Positions 48,411-57,625 of a stretch of DNA of 64,000 nucleotides are shown in pieces (within the stretch, counting starts at the first letter, position 1; every line of letters begins with the position of its first letter). Below the pieces are notes generated by a model. It was given only the letters and a program-made list of their open reading frames with translations, ran no database searches and had not been told where the DNA came from. Made by a program: the position numbers and the translations under genes. Source of the stretch: Rickettsiales endosymbiont of Stachyamoeba lipophora (GTDB lineage: Bacteria; Pseudomonadota; Alphaproteobacteria; Rickettsiales; 33-17); assembly GCF_003932735.1 (NCBI RefSeq), contig NZ_CP033611.1:1587501-1651500 (forward strand), written 5' to 3'.

Positions 48411-49540
48411 ATAATCTAGATGTTTTCCACCGTTCAAAATACAAAGCAATAAAAAGAAAGATATGCTATCTAAATGCTATTATAGATCATTCCCTAAAAG
48501 TACAATTTCTAGAATATAGGCTTTTTCTACATAGCTTAGGAAAAATTATTCTAATTAACGGTATTTCTTCCTCTGGAAAGTCAACTTTATGTAGCCAGCT
48601 AACAAAATATGGTTTTAGCGCCATAGAGACTGACCTAGAAAAATATAATTTTACAATGCAATATGTGGCAAAAACAATAAAAGAAGAACTCGAGAGAATA
48701 TGCATAAAAGGTAAAGTCCCAGAAGCTGTAATTTCAATGGTTTCTAAGATGAAACTATACAAGAATTATATTAAACATTCTATTGCTTCAACTTACATTG
48801 ATCTTTTTGCAGAAAAATTATCTAATGAGATATCTGTAATAAGGAATCAATTTAAATTGACTGGCTTATTTGACTTCTTATTTAAAAAAGCATTAGGCTA
48901 TATTTATAATGGTATTAATGTATGTGTTGATATTATTTTATTCTCCCAAGCAGATTTAGATTTATTTTTAACCTGCTTTAGATATTATCCCAGTATTTAT
49001 CATGTAGTATTATATCAACCTCCTCAAAAACTCTTGGAGCAGTGCTATCAAAGAAATATGAGGGCTAAGCTTGTTAATAATATTAATTTTCGAATGCCTA
49101 TTAGAGTACTAGAACAATACCTAAAATTCTATAATTTTAGTAGTTATCCCTCAAACAATCCGAGCCAAATAATATTCGATTCTATTAGTAAGGATAAATT
49201 TGTTACTCTCGTTAATCAAGCAGCCATACAACAAAATGACGTGGAAACATATACAGGCATGGATAGAAATCTCTCAGCATGTAAATCTAGTATAGTTAGA
49301 AATATATTTGGAAATGCAACTATTAAATATGTGATCAATAATTTTAAATTGGACTTTTTTATAGATGGCCGAAATTACGATATAAAAAATTTGGCTTATG
49401 ATTTGCATGAAATAGTCAATAACAATGTTCCTAATATTATTTGTGCTAATCAAAAACAAGGTAATAGTACGCCTAGAAAATTAGGTCATTTGAAACCTTC
49501 TTCTACTAAGATTAAATCTTTAAGCTTAATTAGTTATTAA
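48407..49540 (+). CDS. P-loop kinase paralogue, chloramphenicol-phosphotransferase-like
   Basis: A 377-residue relative of the kinase at 12801-13916: Walker A GISSSGKST (about residues 49-57), a matching LFSQADLDLFLTCF region (about 180-195) and a basic QRNMRAKLVNN lid segment near residues 215-225. It is intact although the adjacent CmlA-like gene is not, so selection may still act on it, for instance for drug inactivation. Its start overlaps the ancestral stop of that gene. The C-terminal tail beyond residue 350 is Lys/Ser-rich. Confidence 0.75.
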   Translation: MNNLDVFHRSKYKAIKRKICYLNAIIDHSLKVQFLEYRLFLHSLGKIILINGISSSGKSTLCSQLTKYGFSAIETDLEKYNFTMQYVAKTIKEELERICIKGKVPEAVISMVSKMKLYKNYIKHSIASTYIDLFAEKLSNEISVIRNQFKLTGLFDFLFKKALGYIYNGINVCVDIILFSQADLDLFLTCFRYYPSIYHVVLYQPPQKLLEQCYQRNMRAKLVNNINFRMPIRVLEQYLKFYNFSSYPSNNPSQIIFDSISKDKFVTLVNQAAIQQNDVETYTGMDRNLSACKSSIVRNIFGNATIKYVINNFKLDFFIDGRNYDIKNLAYDLHEIVNNNVPNIICANQKQGNSTPRKLGHLKPSSTKIKSLSLISY

Positions 49541-49861
49541 CATTATTACAATAATTATTCAATTTATTTAACCAAACGGCTTAACGAAAATAGACGGTTT
49601 CAAAATTACAACAATATATCAGAACAATTAGGCTTATTTTAAATAATGGACGCTATTATTTTTATTTAACCTAAGATCCATGAGAAAAATAAGTTTTTTT
49701 CAACTTTCAATAAGTTAATCAATTACTTTAAATAAAATACCAAATACTTTCAATAACTTGCCGAGAAGCAACCTATAAAACCTTTCATATATCAAAAACC
49801 CCAGTGTGATGATTTATTAATAAGAAATATATGTTATAGGATTATTTGTTCTAAAGCCGTC
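49541..49861. other. AT-rich region between kinase and O-methyltransferase genes
   Basis: About 320 bases. The first 250 hold no coding frame that I can support. From about 49770 the frame of the O-methyltransferase is open and looks protein-like, but has no usable start, so the methyltransferase may have lost its N-terminus. Confidence 0.4.
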
Positions 49862-50800
49862 ATGTTATGTGTTGATCTAGGAATATTTGATTATTTGGCT
49901 AATAATCCTTGTTCTGTAAAAGATTTATCTAGAAAGTTTAATATATCTGAAGAAAATATAGAAGCTTTGCTAATTACTTGCTGTTCAGAAGGGTTATTGC
50001 ATAAGAAGGATCAAAATTTTTATCTAGCAAAAGTATCCGAGGAATACTTATGTGAAAATAGTTTATTCTCATATAAGGACTTTATTAAACATTTATATAT
50101 TGAATTAGAAGAATCACGTAAATATTCGATAATGAGAGATAGTATAACAACTAACATTCCTGCAAACCTTGGAAGACAATTATTTAAAGAAGAATTTTAT
50201 GCTACCCAATTAGCTGAAAATTTTGCTAAAGCTATGTACTCTAAAAGTATAGCTCCATCTTAATTTTGGCCTGATTATGTAGATTTAAATAATAAGAAAT
50301 TATTTATAGATATGGGGGGAGGAGTAGGAGTTCATTCTATGGCAGCCTGTACTAAATTTCCTAAACTTCATGCAATAATTCTAGAAAGAAATGAAGTGAT
50401 TAATTTAGGTGAAAGCTATGTAAAACAATCCAAACTCACTGATAGAATTCAATTTCATAATTGTGATTTTTTTAAAGATAATCTTTCAGAAGGTGATGTC
50501 TATTTTTTATCTGATATATTGCATGATTGGAACTCAGAGAAATGCCTTTTTCTCCTCAAAAAAATTTTTAAAAAATTATCAAATAATGGGATACTCATTA
50601 TTCATGAAATTTTTTTTAATAATAATAAAACAGGTCCATGGTCAGCAGCTTCTTATAATATAAGCATGAGAACCTACTCAGAAGGACGGCAATATGCGAA
50701 AAGGGAAATTGTAGAGTTACTTACAAGTATCGGATATCAAAATATAGATCATAAAAGCACCTTTGCCGATTGGGGAATTATAGTAGCAGCAAAAATATAA
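49862..50800 (+). pseudogene. O-methyltransferase (acetylserotonin/plant-type OMT family), one in-frame stop
   Basis: One frame: residues 1-133 give the winged-helix dimerisation domain (LGIFDYLANNPCSVKDLSRK), then TAA (50261-50263), then the catalytic domain in the same frame: SAM site LFIDMGGGVGVHSM, LSDILHDWNSEKC (the catalytic His is in HDW) and a C-terminus to 50800. Everything else is intact, so the stop is probably recent, or suppressed. It ends 22 bases before the aromatic hydroxylase gene. Inference: together they would hydroxylate and O-methylate an aromatic precursor such as tyrosine. Confidence 0.75.
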
Positions 50801-50822
50801 AACCTTAATTAAAGGGAGGTAT

Positions 50823-51647
50823 ATGCTAGATTTAGATTATCGAAATAATAATATTGTTATTCCACGCTTTATTAATTATTCCTCAGAGGAAAATAAGATA
50901 TGGAAGGATCTTTACTCAACACAGATAAAGCTATTACAAAATAGGGCTCATGAAATTTTTTTTGAATATTTAGAACAGCTAGAATTGCCAATTGATAGAG
51001 TACCACAGCTACCTGATGTATCGGATATATTAAAAAGCAAAACAGGCTGGGTATTAGCCGAAGTAGATGGCCTAATTTCATGCAGTGATTTTTTCAACTT
51101 ACTTGCAAACAAAATATTTCCGTCTACTACCTATATTCGTAAATTAACAGATTTTTCTATTGATCCAGATATTTTTCATGAATTATTTGGTCATTGTCCC
51201 ATGCTATTAGATAATCGCTTCTCTAAATTTCTAACCGACTTGGCACAGTACGCGTACAACCAACCTATTACTGAACAGCTACTACTTTTAAGAGTAATAT
51301 GGTTTACCATTGAGGTCGGGCTAGTTAAAACTCCGGAAGGTTTGAGAATATATGGCGGAGCATTACTTTCATCTCCCAAAGAAACCATATACGCATTAGA
51401 AGCAGATAATGTAGAAAGAAAAAAATTTAATATTTTAGAAGCTCTTCGTTCACCTTATCGAGCTGATATGTGCCAGGCAAAGTACTTTTATATTAATAAT
51501 CTGTATGAGTTATTTGAAATTGAAATAAATGATAAAATTTTCAACAGTTTAAAAAACCAAGTTATAAAATATGGGGAATATCCTGCCAAATTTAAAATCG
51601 AAAATAATAAATATACGAACGCTAATATTTATGTTCCGCCAAAATAA
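50823..51647 (+). CDS. Aromatic amino acid hydroxylase (phenylalanine 4-hydroxylase family)
   Basis: A 274-residue monomeric bacterial-type enzyme. Iron ligands are visible: DPDIFHELFGHCPML gives the two His (about residues 123 and 128) and WFTIEVGL the Glu (about 168). Known of the family: tetrahydropterin- and iron-dependent hydroxylation of phenylalanine to tyrosine, with relatives acting at other ring positions or on tryptophan. The start has AGGGAGG 5-6 bases upstream. It sits directly after an O-methyltransferase in the second, partly decayed biosynthetic region and not in a catabolic operon. Inference: it makes an aromatic precursor for the peptide. A catabolic role is possible. Confidence 0.9.
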   Translation: MLDLDYRNNNIVIPRFINYSSEENKIWKDLYSTQIKLLQNRAHEIFFEYLEQLELPIDRVPQLPDVSDILKSKTGWVLAEVDGLISCSDFFNLLANKIFPSTTYIRKLTDFSIDPDIFHELFGHCPMLLDNRFSKFLTDLAQYAYNQPITEQLLLLRVIWFTIEVGLVKTPEGLRIYGGALLSSPKETIYALEADNVERKKFNILEALRSPYRADMCQAKYFYINNLYELFEIEINDKIFNSLKNQVIKYGEYPAKFKIENNKYTNANIYVPPK

Positions 51648-51665
51648 CTATTAGAGAGTTACTTA

Positions 51666-51902
51666 ATGGCAAAAAAAATTAAATCTAGAAATCTTCCTCA
51701 TAGTGAAAAGAGAAGAAATAATACTACTTCTTTATATTTTAATAGCTTGTTTGCTTTTCTTAAAAATACCTTTTTAGGTAATTTTGAATGGTTACCTATG
51801 AAAGAACCTATTAGTATAATAGCTGATATATCCCCCGTTTTTGCTAGAATCTTAGAAAGTATTAAAATCTACAAAACAAGCTTTACTAGAGGTGACAAAT
51901 GA
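51666..51902 (+). CDS. Hypothetical 78-residue protein
   Basis: A basic N-terminus (AKKIKSRNLPHSEKRRNN) is followed by FNSLFAFLKNTFLGNFEW and a mixed C-terminus. It starts 18 bases after the aromatic hydroxylase with GAGAG upstream and is probably co-transcribed. No family recognised, and it may be the truncated start of a longer gene. Confidence 0.4.
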   Translation: MAKKIKSRNLPHSEKRRNNTTSLYFNSLFAFLKNTFLGNFEWLPMKEPISIIADISPVFARILESIKIYKTSFTRGDK

Positions 51903-52021
51903 AAGATTCTTGAAGTTAATTGGCCGATGAAACATAAGGTGCCTTTATAAGTCTTTTTAGCTTTTATACTCTTACTAAATAATCAATCTATTTACAATCC
52001 TGGAAGTTCTTTAGCTAAATA

Positions 52022-52134
52022 CTAAAAGTCAGTTTGATCACTCTTAGATATTTTTATAAGTTTCTGCGCATGTTCTTCTAGCGCCTCTTCAATATCATTT
52101 CTAGCAAAATGTGCATAGATAGCAGTAGTGCGTT
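52022..52134 (-). pseudogene. Integrase C-terminal fragment
   Basis: The 37 codons (RTTAIYAHFARNDIEEALEE, ending in SKSDQTDF) are nearly identical to the C-terminus of the integrase at 20842-22011, including the catalytic Tyr in IYAHF. Homology stops exactly where the ankyrin gene begins, so this is a junction made by insertion or deletion. Confidence 0.88.
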
Positions 52135-53072
52135 CCCCTCTTATTATAGCTGCTAAGAAAGAGTATCCGGTAGAAAACATAGTCAAGATTATAGATATAT
52201 TACTTGAGCATCATGCTGATCCGAATAAATTATTATTACCTGTTACAGATAAGCAACCTGCTAAGACAATAGTAGGAATGGATGATGATGGGAATGATGA
52301 GGTAGTAGATACACCTTGGTATGTACCACTAATGTTTGATGCTTGTAGTCAAGAAGATGGTTTAGTAATTTTGCAGATGTTAAGAGAGTATGGGGCTGAT
52401 TTTAATCAGCCAGACACTCAAGGAAATAGGAGGTTATTCAATTGGGTGCTGCGTCGTTTTACATCGTTTAGTATTAAGGGTCGCGAAGATCGCGTAACCC
52501 CAAATGATTTGCAAAAGGCTCAAAATATATTCTTAAAAGAATTAAAAATGATTGATTTTCTACTTGAAAATCATGCCGATCCATCTCTAGCTGATAAAGA
52601 TAACGGTAAAGCCGCGTTGCATATTGTGGCTGGGTTGGATCTTAGTATGATACCAGATGCTTATCAAACACTCATTAGCAATCTGATAATGAAAGGGGCT
52701 GATCTTGAGGCACGTAATAATGATGGTAGAACGCCACTGCATATTGCAGCTTCAAATGCTCTACTCGATCTTGTTCGTATATTGATAGCGAATGGCGCTA
52801 ATATTAATGCTCTTGATAGCAAGCAGAATACTCCACTTCATTTAGCAGCGGCTGCAGGAGCTCCACGCACCACTCAGCTGATTCTTGAAACAGGTAAGGC
52901 TAATATTAATGCTCTGAATGCAGATGGGTTTACACCCCTTGGCTATGCTGAAATTGCCTGTATTAATGATAAAAAAGCTTATCAGTTTTCTTCAATGGAA
53001 GCGGAATGCAAGTTTGAAGCACCCTATCACAGCAGGTACAGCAAATATTACGTACTGCCGGGGCAATACTAA
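52128..53072 (+). CDS. Ankyrin-repeat protein, 5' end lost
   Basis: A 314-residue frame with ankyrin repeats: IIAAKKEYPVENIVKIIDIL, TPLHIAASNALLDLVRILIA, TPLHLAAAAGAPRTTQLILE and more, about six to seven in total. The only upstream start is a GTG lying inside the integrase fragment, and the first repeat begins at the junction (about 52135), so the original N-terminus is missing. The C-terminal 40 residues after NADGFTPLGYAEIA are not repeat-like. Expression now would depend on chance signals. Ankyrin proteins in such genomes are often secreted. Confidence 0.75.
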   Translation: MRSPLIIAAKKEYPVENIVKIIDILLEHHADPNKLLLPVTDKQPAKTIVGMDDDGNDEVVDTPWYVPLMFDACSQEDGLVILQMLREYGADFNQPDTQGNRRLFNWVLRRFTSFSIKGREDRVTPNDLQKAQNIFLKELKMIDFLLENHADPSLADKDNGKAALHIVAGLDLSMIPDAYQTLISNLIMKGADLEARNNDGRTPLHIAASNALLDLVRILIANGANINALDSKQNTPLHLAAAAGAPRTTQLILETGKANINALNADGFTPLGYAEIACINDKKAYQFSSMEAECKFEAPYHSRYSKYYVLPGQY

Positions 53073-53275
53073 AGCAGGAATCTCGACCCATTTCGCCACA
53101 ACATATGATAGGTAGATCTTCAGATATTAATATAATGCAGAAATAAAGGGTTTGTCCAATTTTTCCAAAAATTTTATACACACCTAATAACTAAAAAACA
53201 TTAACAATGATAACAATAGCAGGTGTAAAAAGCTATTGTTATTGATTAATGAAGTTAGAGAAACTATTAAAATGA

Positions 53276-53472
53276 GTGGATATAGAATTACCAACCGTTG
53301 CTTCAGTGCAAGATAGACTTACTGCCATTAGTAAAGTAATTCAAGCTGTAGCAAATGAAGAAATTACCCCGCAAGAAGGTTTGAACTTAGTAGGACTACT
53401 TAGAGATTTGCCAAAACCCTAGAGGTCTCAGAGCTAGAACAGCGTGTAAACAACTTGGAGAAAAGCCTATGA
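53276..53472 (+). pseudogene. Phage-like small coiled-coil protein, frameshifted
   Basis: The first 48 codons from GTG (SVQDRLTAISKVIQAVANEE, then ITPQEGLNLVGLL) and, after a frameshift near 53418, LEVSELEQRVNNLEKSL with a TGA. The pattern of an EEITPQEG turn followed by ELEQRVNNLE is common in small genes next to phage terminases. The TGA overlaps the next gene's start as ATGA. Confidence 0.5.
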
Positions 53473-53660
53473 GCAGTATTAAACAACGGGTAAATAAGAT
53501 TGAAGAAATTATTAGGCCTAAACGCCAAAGAGAAGCGGTAATGGTGACATACCCCCCTTATGGCAAGGACTCTGCTAAAGCGCTAAAGCAGCACCTAAGC
53601 ACCCATCCAGAGGATAGAGGATATCGGTGCTAGGTATTATGTAATGGTAGCTGATTTTTC
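53469..53660 (+). pseudogene. Phage-like small protein, frameshifted at the end; repeat copy 2
   Basis: A 54-codon frame (MSSIKQRVNKIEEIIRPKRQ to THPEDRGYRC, stop at 53631-53633). Just before the stop the frame is broken: sequence in another frame continues GARYYVMVADFSK, as in the copy at 60212-60298, where STHPED and GARYYVMVANFSK are in one frame. So the original protein was longer. Confidence 0.5.
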
Positions 53661-53756
53661 AAAAATATTATTAAGAACAAGTTATATATACTATTGCCAC
53701 AACTTTTTACTGAATAGAAGAGAAGAGTTATTACCTTCCCTCCTACTAATTTAAAT

Positions 53757-54773
53757 TTACCTTTTAATAGATGGAGAAGGTTTCTGTCCCACATATTTGC
53801 TAGCTATCACCTCAGTAATGAACTTATCCACTTCTTGGTTAAAGTTATCTTGCAAGAATACTCCATGTTCTCCTTCAAGTTTCTTTAATTGCCCAGTTGA
53901 GGATAATTGTAAGGTCTCAAGATATTCTAAGCTTATGCCTCTATCTTGAATGCCAGCAATGATTTTTAATGGAACAGTAGCTTCTTCTACAGTTTTTCTT
54001 TGATTATCAATTCCGCCTTTGAGCATACTTCCAATCATGTATTTTCTAGCTTCCCCTTTTGCAGCTTTTGCCATATCTACCATGAAGCGATTTTCTGATG
54101 TAAGTTCTATACCTTGCAATAGTACAAATAACTCTGCTAATCTATTACTTTGAGGAGAGTCATCATTTAAATCTTTCTCATAAGATAATAAAGCACCTAA
54201 ATGAGGAATGCCTAATTGTTGCATTTCTTCTCTTATTTCCTGAGATAGCTTTGCTATAAAATCCTGCCTAAACCCTTTCATAAATTGACCCATGACTTCT
54301 TCTTGTTTAGTTAAGCTAAAGTCTAATGGGGGAGTTCCAGTAATAATTACTCCCTTAATTTTACTAGCAGTTTCTCTTACATCTGCTTCAGCCTTAGAAT
54401 CATCTTTTTTAGCTAACAGCGATAATGCATTATGGCCACCTAATGAAACACCTAAAACATAATAGCTATCAATATTTAATGCTTTTATAGCTTTAGCCAT
54501 TACATCAGCATAGCCAGGGAAAGAATAGATCTTTTCTTTATTTTCTTCTTTAGTTACAGCTGTGCTTTTACCATGTCCTGGTAGGTCAAAAGCAATTACT
54601 CTATATTTACTGCTTAATTTATCAAGTGGGGTATAAAAATCTCTACTGCTACCAGAGTTGCCATGGAAGCATACTAATACTGGTTTATCTTTAGGTCCAG
54701 ATTCGGTAAAGTGAATACTTAAATCTTCTCCATGAATATGAACCTTTACATCACCTTCTTTTGCACTATGCAT
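53757..54773 (-). CDS. Alpha/beta hydrolase
   Basis: A 338-residue hydrolase: oxyanion region LVCFHGNSGSS (about 34-44), AFDLPGHGKS, the nucleophile Ser in GVSLGGH (about 107-113) and the catalytic His in EGEHGVFLQ (about 305). The Asp is probably in AGIQDRGIS (about 278). No signal peptide. It is divergent from the kynureninase gene. The pair suggests but does not prove a kynurenine-pathway role such as formamidase, since the HGGxW motif of kynurenine formamidases is absent. Confidence 0.85.
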   Translation of the reverse strand: MHSAKEGDVKVHIHGEDLSIHFTESGPKDKPVLVCFHGNSGSSRDFYTPLDKLSSKYRVIAFDLPGHGKSTAVTKEENKEKIYSFPGYADVMAKAIKALNIDSYYVLGVSLGGHNALSLLAKKDDSKAEADVRETASKIKGVIITGTPPLDFSLTKQEEVMGQFMKGFRQDFIAKLSQEIREEMQQLGIPHLGALLSYEKDLNDDSPQSNRLAELFVLLQGIELTSENRFMVDMAKAAKGEARKYMIGSMLKGGIDNQRKTVEEATVPLKIIAGIQDRGISLEYLETLQLSSTGQLKKLEGEHGVFLQDNFNQEVDKFITEVIASKYVGQKPSPSIKR

Positions 54774-55207
54774 GTCATTTACCTTTTTAAATTTATTTAT
54801 ATCTGTTGCGTTTAGACTTGGTTAAATATAAGTAAATATATTATAACAGTCAAGCATATTTGTTAACTACCTAGCATATAAGAAAGCTTGATGATAAAAT
54901 ATCTTGGCGCTTCTACGATAATCAATATAACCTTTTTGCAGGTAAGGAGGCGTACAAAAAAAAGGCTTTTATTATGCGGATGAATAGGCTCTATATATAT
55001 TCTCCAGCTTAATATCTGCTTTGTTAAAAAAGGCAATCCAACTTTCTATAGATCTAAAATACACAGGCACAAGATTGTGCTCTAGTGCTATCGATTGCTA
55101 GCACTTTTAAGTACTTGACTAAGAAAATAATAATATTAACAATTAATTCTAACTATTTACTAACTTATAAGTATAAATTCTAAAATAACTTATTTACAGG
55201 GTACCAA
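54774..55207. promoter_or_regulatory. Divergent intergenic region, hydrolase and kynureninase
   Basis: The 434 AT-rich bases between the divergent genes must hold both promoters. I see no coding frame and no clear operator. A possible Shine-Dalgarno-like GTAAGGAGG near 54940 is not followed by an ORF of any length. Confidence 0.35.
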
Positions 55208-56572
55208 ATGAAACATTCAACTAAGTTACTACTTATATTTACTTGTATAAATTCATTATTATTTAGTGCTTTTTCTGCAGCTACTAATGAGCAAGCTATC
55301 TATAAAGATGATGAAACTTTTGCTCAAGAATTGGATAATCAAGATTCCTTAAAAGATTTCCGTAAAAAATTTTATATTCCGAAACATAATGGCAAAGAGG
55401 TGATTTACCTTAATGGTAACTCACTTGGACTTGAGCCAAAGAAAGTTTTAGCTGATATGACTGAAGAGCTAAATGATTGGAAAGAATTAGGAGTGGAAGG
55501 CCATTTCAAAGCCAACAATCCATGGTATACTTATCATGAGCAATTTAGGCCAAGTCTCGCCAAAATTGTTGGCGCTAAAGAAAATGAAGTGGTCGCAATG
55601 AACAGCCTTACCGTTAATCTTCATTTACTAATGATAAGCTTCTATCAACCTACCAAAAAGTGCTATAAAATATTAATGGAAGCTCCTGTTTTTTCATCTG
55701 ATACTTATGCAGTAAAAAGCCAGCTTGCATTACATGGATTTGACCCAGAAAAATCATTAATTATTGTAGAGCCTAAGAAAGGAAAGCATAATATTGATCT
55801 CGATGATATCGAACAAATTTTACACAAAAATAAAGATCAAGTAGCTTTAGTTTTATTAAGTGGTGTAAACTTTCTTACTGGCCAAGCAATCGACATAAAA
55901 TCCATATCTCAAATTGTTCATAAGCACGGTGCTTTCTTTGGGGTAGATCTTGCTCATGCGGTGGGTAATATACCTCTTGAGCTTCATGATGCAGAAGTAG
56001 ATTTTGCTACTTGGTGTAGTTATAAATACCTTAATGCAGGCCCTGGAGCAATAGCAGGAGCTTTTGTACATGAAAAACATGTGAGCAACCCTAAACTTAA
56101 ACGTTTAGCTGGCTGGTGGGGAAATGATCCTAAAGAACGGTTTAAATTACATTTAGAAAAAGATTTTACCCCTATAAATTCAGCAGATAGTTGGCAGGTA
56201 AGCAATCCTCCTATTTTTGCCATGGTGCCACTCAAAACCTCATTAGAAATATTTGATCAAGCGGGCATGAAAAATTTACGAGCCAAGTCAATTAAGCTAA
56301 CTGGTTATTTGGAATATCTCTTAAAGCAAATTCCGACTCAAGATATTGAAATCATTACATCTGCTAATTCTGAGGAAAGAGGTTGCCAACTTTCATTACT
56401 CATTAAAAAGGATGCTAAAAAGTTTCATGAATATTTAAAACAGCATGGCATTACTGTAGATTTCCGCCAACCTAATGTTATTAGGGTTGCCCCTACTCCA
56501 CTCTATAACACTTACCATGAAGTTTGGCAGTTTGCAAAAATTGTGAAAGATTATTATGAACAAAACAAGTAA
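55208..56572 (+). CDS. kynU: Kynureninase with N-terminal signal peptide
   Basis: A 454-residue PLP enzyme of the kynureninase family: YLNGNSLGLEPK (about 71-82), NSLTVNLHLLM, VDLAHAVGN with the PLP-binding Asp, WCSYKYLNAGPG with the PLP lysine (about 277), and WWGNDPKERF. Known reaction: kynurenine to anthranilate and alanine, or 3-hydroxykynurenine to 3-hydroxyanthranilate. The first 25 residues (KLLLIFTCINSLLFSAFSAA) look like a cleavable signal peptide placed before the normal N-terminus, so the enzyme is probably exported, which is unusual because kynureninases are cytosolic. No other NAD or tryptophan pathway gene is adjacent. A terminator follows. Confidence 0.9.
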   Translation: MKHSTKLLLIFTCINSLLFSAFSAATNEQAIYKDDETFAQELDNQDSLKDFRKKFYIPKHNGKEVIYLNGNSLGLEPKKVLADMTEELNDWKELGVEGHFKANNPWYTYHEQFRPSLAKIVGAKENEVVAMNSLTVNLHLLMISFYQPTKKCYKILMEAPVFSSDTYAVKSQLALHGFDPEKSLIIVEPKKGKHNIDLDDIEQILHKNKDQVALVLLSGVNFLTGQAIDIKSISQIVHKHGAFFGVDLAHAVGNIPLELHDAEVDFATWCSYKYLNAGPGAIAGAFVHEKHVSNPKLKRLAGWWGNDPKERFKLHLEKDFTPINSADSWQVSNPPIFAMVPLKTSLEIFDQAGMKNLRAKSIKLTGYLEYLLKQIPTQDIEIITSANSEERGCQLSLLIKKDAKKFHEYLKQHGITVDFRQPNVIRVAPTPLYNTYHEVWQFAKIVKDYYEQNK

Positions 56573-56580
56573 TAATTGCT

Positions 56581-56619
56581 AAAAATCTAGGAGGTTATAC
56601 ATCTCTCCTAGATTTTTTT
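56581..56619 (+). terminator. Intrinsic terminator of the kynureninase gene
   Basis: A 13-base stem (AAAAATCTAGGAG against 56605-56617) with an 11-base loop and a T7 run, 8 bases after the stop codon. Confidence 0.9.
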
Positions 56620-56717
56620 ATTTTATTATCAACTTCAAGATTATTTTAAAAAATTACAAACCATTATTCAAAACAGCTTTACTTATAGTAACGACGATTA
56701 CCTAATAACAGGCATAA

Positions 56718-57227
56718 ATGGATAATTATGCCAAAACCATGTCTAATAAACTTGCAGATCATGACCAAAAAGGTGGCCATGGTAAAGAAAGACATGGTGG
56801 CCACCTTGATGAAAAATATATTGCTGAAAGAATTGAACGGGATGGAAAAAATAAATATGGAGAATATAAAACTGAGTATACAGCTAAATTTTTTAATGAA
56901 GAGGTTGAACAAAGAGTATTAAAAGATTTACTACAAAGATATGAGAACGAAATTAATGATTTTAAATTAAATAATGATCCTAGCAAACGTACACAAGGTT
57001 TTACAAATTCCTATAATGAAAATATTGGCCATGGTAGTACTTATAAAATTTTTGATGCTGGACTCAAAAACAAGCTACCAATAGAGACGAATGAAGTTAC
57101 AATAGTATTTAGAAAAGATGTAAATAATGAAATTTTTGTTTATACAATATATCCAAATATTAAAAATAAAATAGTCATAGATCCTAATATTGAACAAAAT
57201 ATTATTAACAATTTAAAAGGAAAATAA
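56718..57227 (+). CDS. Orphan toxin C-terminal domain (CdiA RNase A-like, putative)
   Basis: A 169-residue protein. Residues 15-60 (KGGHGKERHGGHLDEKYIAE onward, with KFFNEEV) have the His-Lys-rich start and layout of RNase A-like C-terminal toxin domains (EndoU-like arrangements are an alternative). No N-terminal delivery region or signal peptide is present, so it is an orphan cassette as found downstream of contact-dependent or Rhs-type toxins. The next gene begins 2 bases after its stop and is small and acidic, as immunity genes are. The assignment rests on motif impression and context. Confidence 0.55.
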   Translation: MDNYAKTMSNKLADHDQKGGHGKERHGGHLDEKYIAERIERDGKNKYGEYKTEYTAKFFNEEVEQRVLKDLLQRYENEINDFKLNNDPSKRTQGFTNSYNENIGHGSTYKIFDAGLKNKLPIETNEVTIVFRKDVNNEIFVYTIYPNIKNKIVIDPNIEQNIINNLKGK

Positions 57228-57229
57228 CG

Positions 57230-57625
57230 ATGAGTAATCAAAGACCTGATTATGAAGAAATAGTCGTAATAAATTTTTTGTATGATTTTGGCATGAACGT
57301 TGAACATCTTAACGATAGAGATGTATTAGAAGAAAAAATAAAGTATTATTCTAATTTTCCAAATTATAAAGAAGGTTTGATAAGAATTTTCCAAGAATGT
57401 ATTAAAGCAAAGAATCACGAATACCCAATAAAAAATTGGTATCGCTTTGTAGATGATGGTTTTATAGAGGTTGTACCTGATAGCTTTACAGACAGAGGTA
57501 ACGAGGAAAGTGCCTATAATTGGTTCTGTTATATTGTAAAACTCTTTGCTGATATTTTGTATGAACACAATATTATCACCGAGGAAGAAAAAGCTAAAGC
57601 TTATGTTGAAACTAGCTTAAATTAG
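57230..57625 (+). CDS. Putative immunity protein for the 56718 toxin
   Basis: A 131-residue acidic protein (NWYRFVDDGFIEVVPD, NWFCYIVKLFADILYE, ITEEEKAKAYVE). It starts 2 bases after the orphan toxin domain, with AAAGGAAA before its ATG. A diverged second copy without a start lies at 59290-59626, which fits the reshuffling typical of immunity genes. Family not recognised. Confidence 0.55.
   Translation: MSNQRPDYEEIVVINFLYDFGMNVEHLNDRDVLEEKIKYYSNFPNYKEGLIRIFQECIKAKNHEYPIKNWYRFVDDGFIEVVPDSFTDRGNEESAYNWFCYIVKLFADILYEHNIITEEEKAKAYVETSLN

Noticed and set aside
52128-52134. The GTG at 52128 as a genuine start of the ankyrin gene
   Set aside because: It lies inside integrase-derived sequence on the opposite strand and no ribosome-binding site precedes it; the ankyrin homology begins at the junction.
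56679-57568. Minus-strand hydrophobic frames opposite the toxin and immunity genes
   Set aside because: They are antisense of AT-rich coding sequence; hydrophobicity arises from the complement of Lys/Asn codons.
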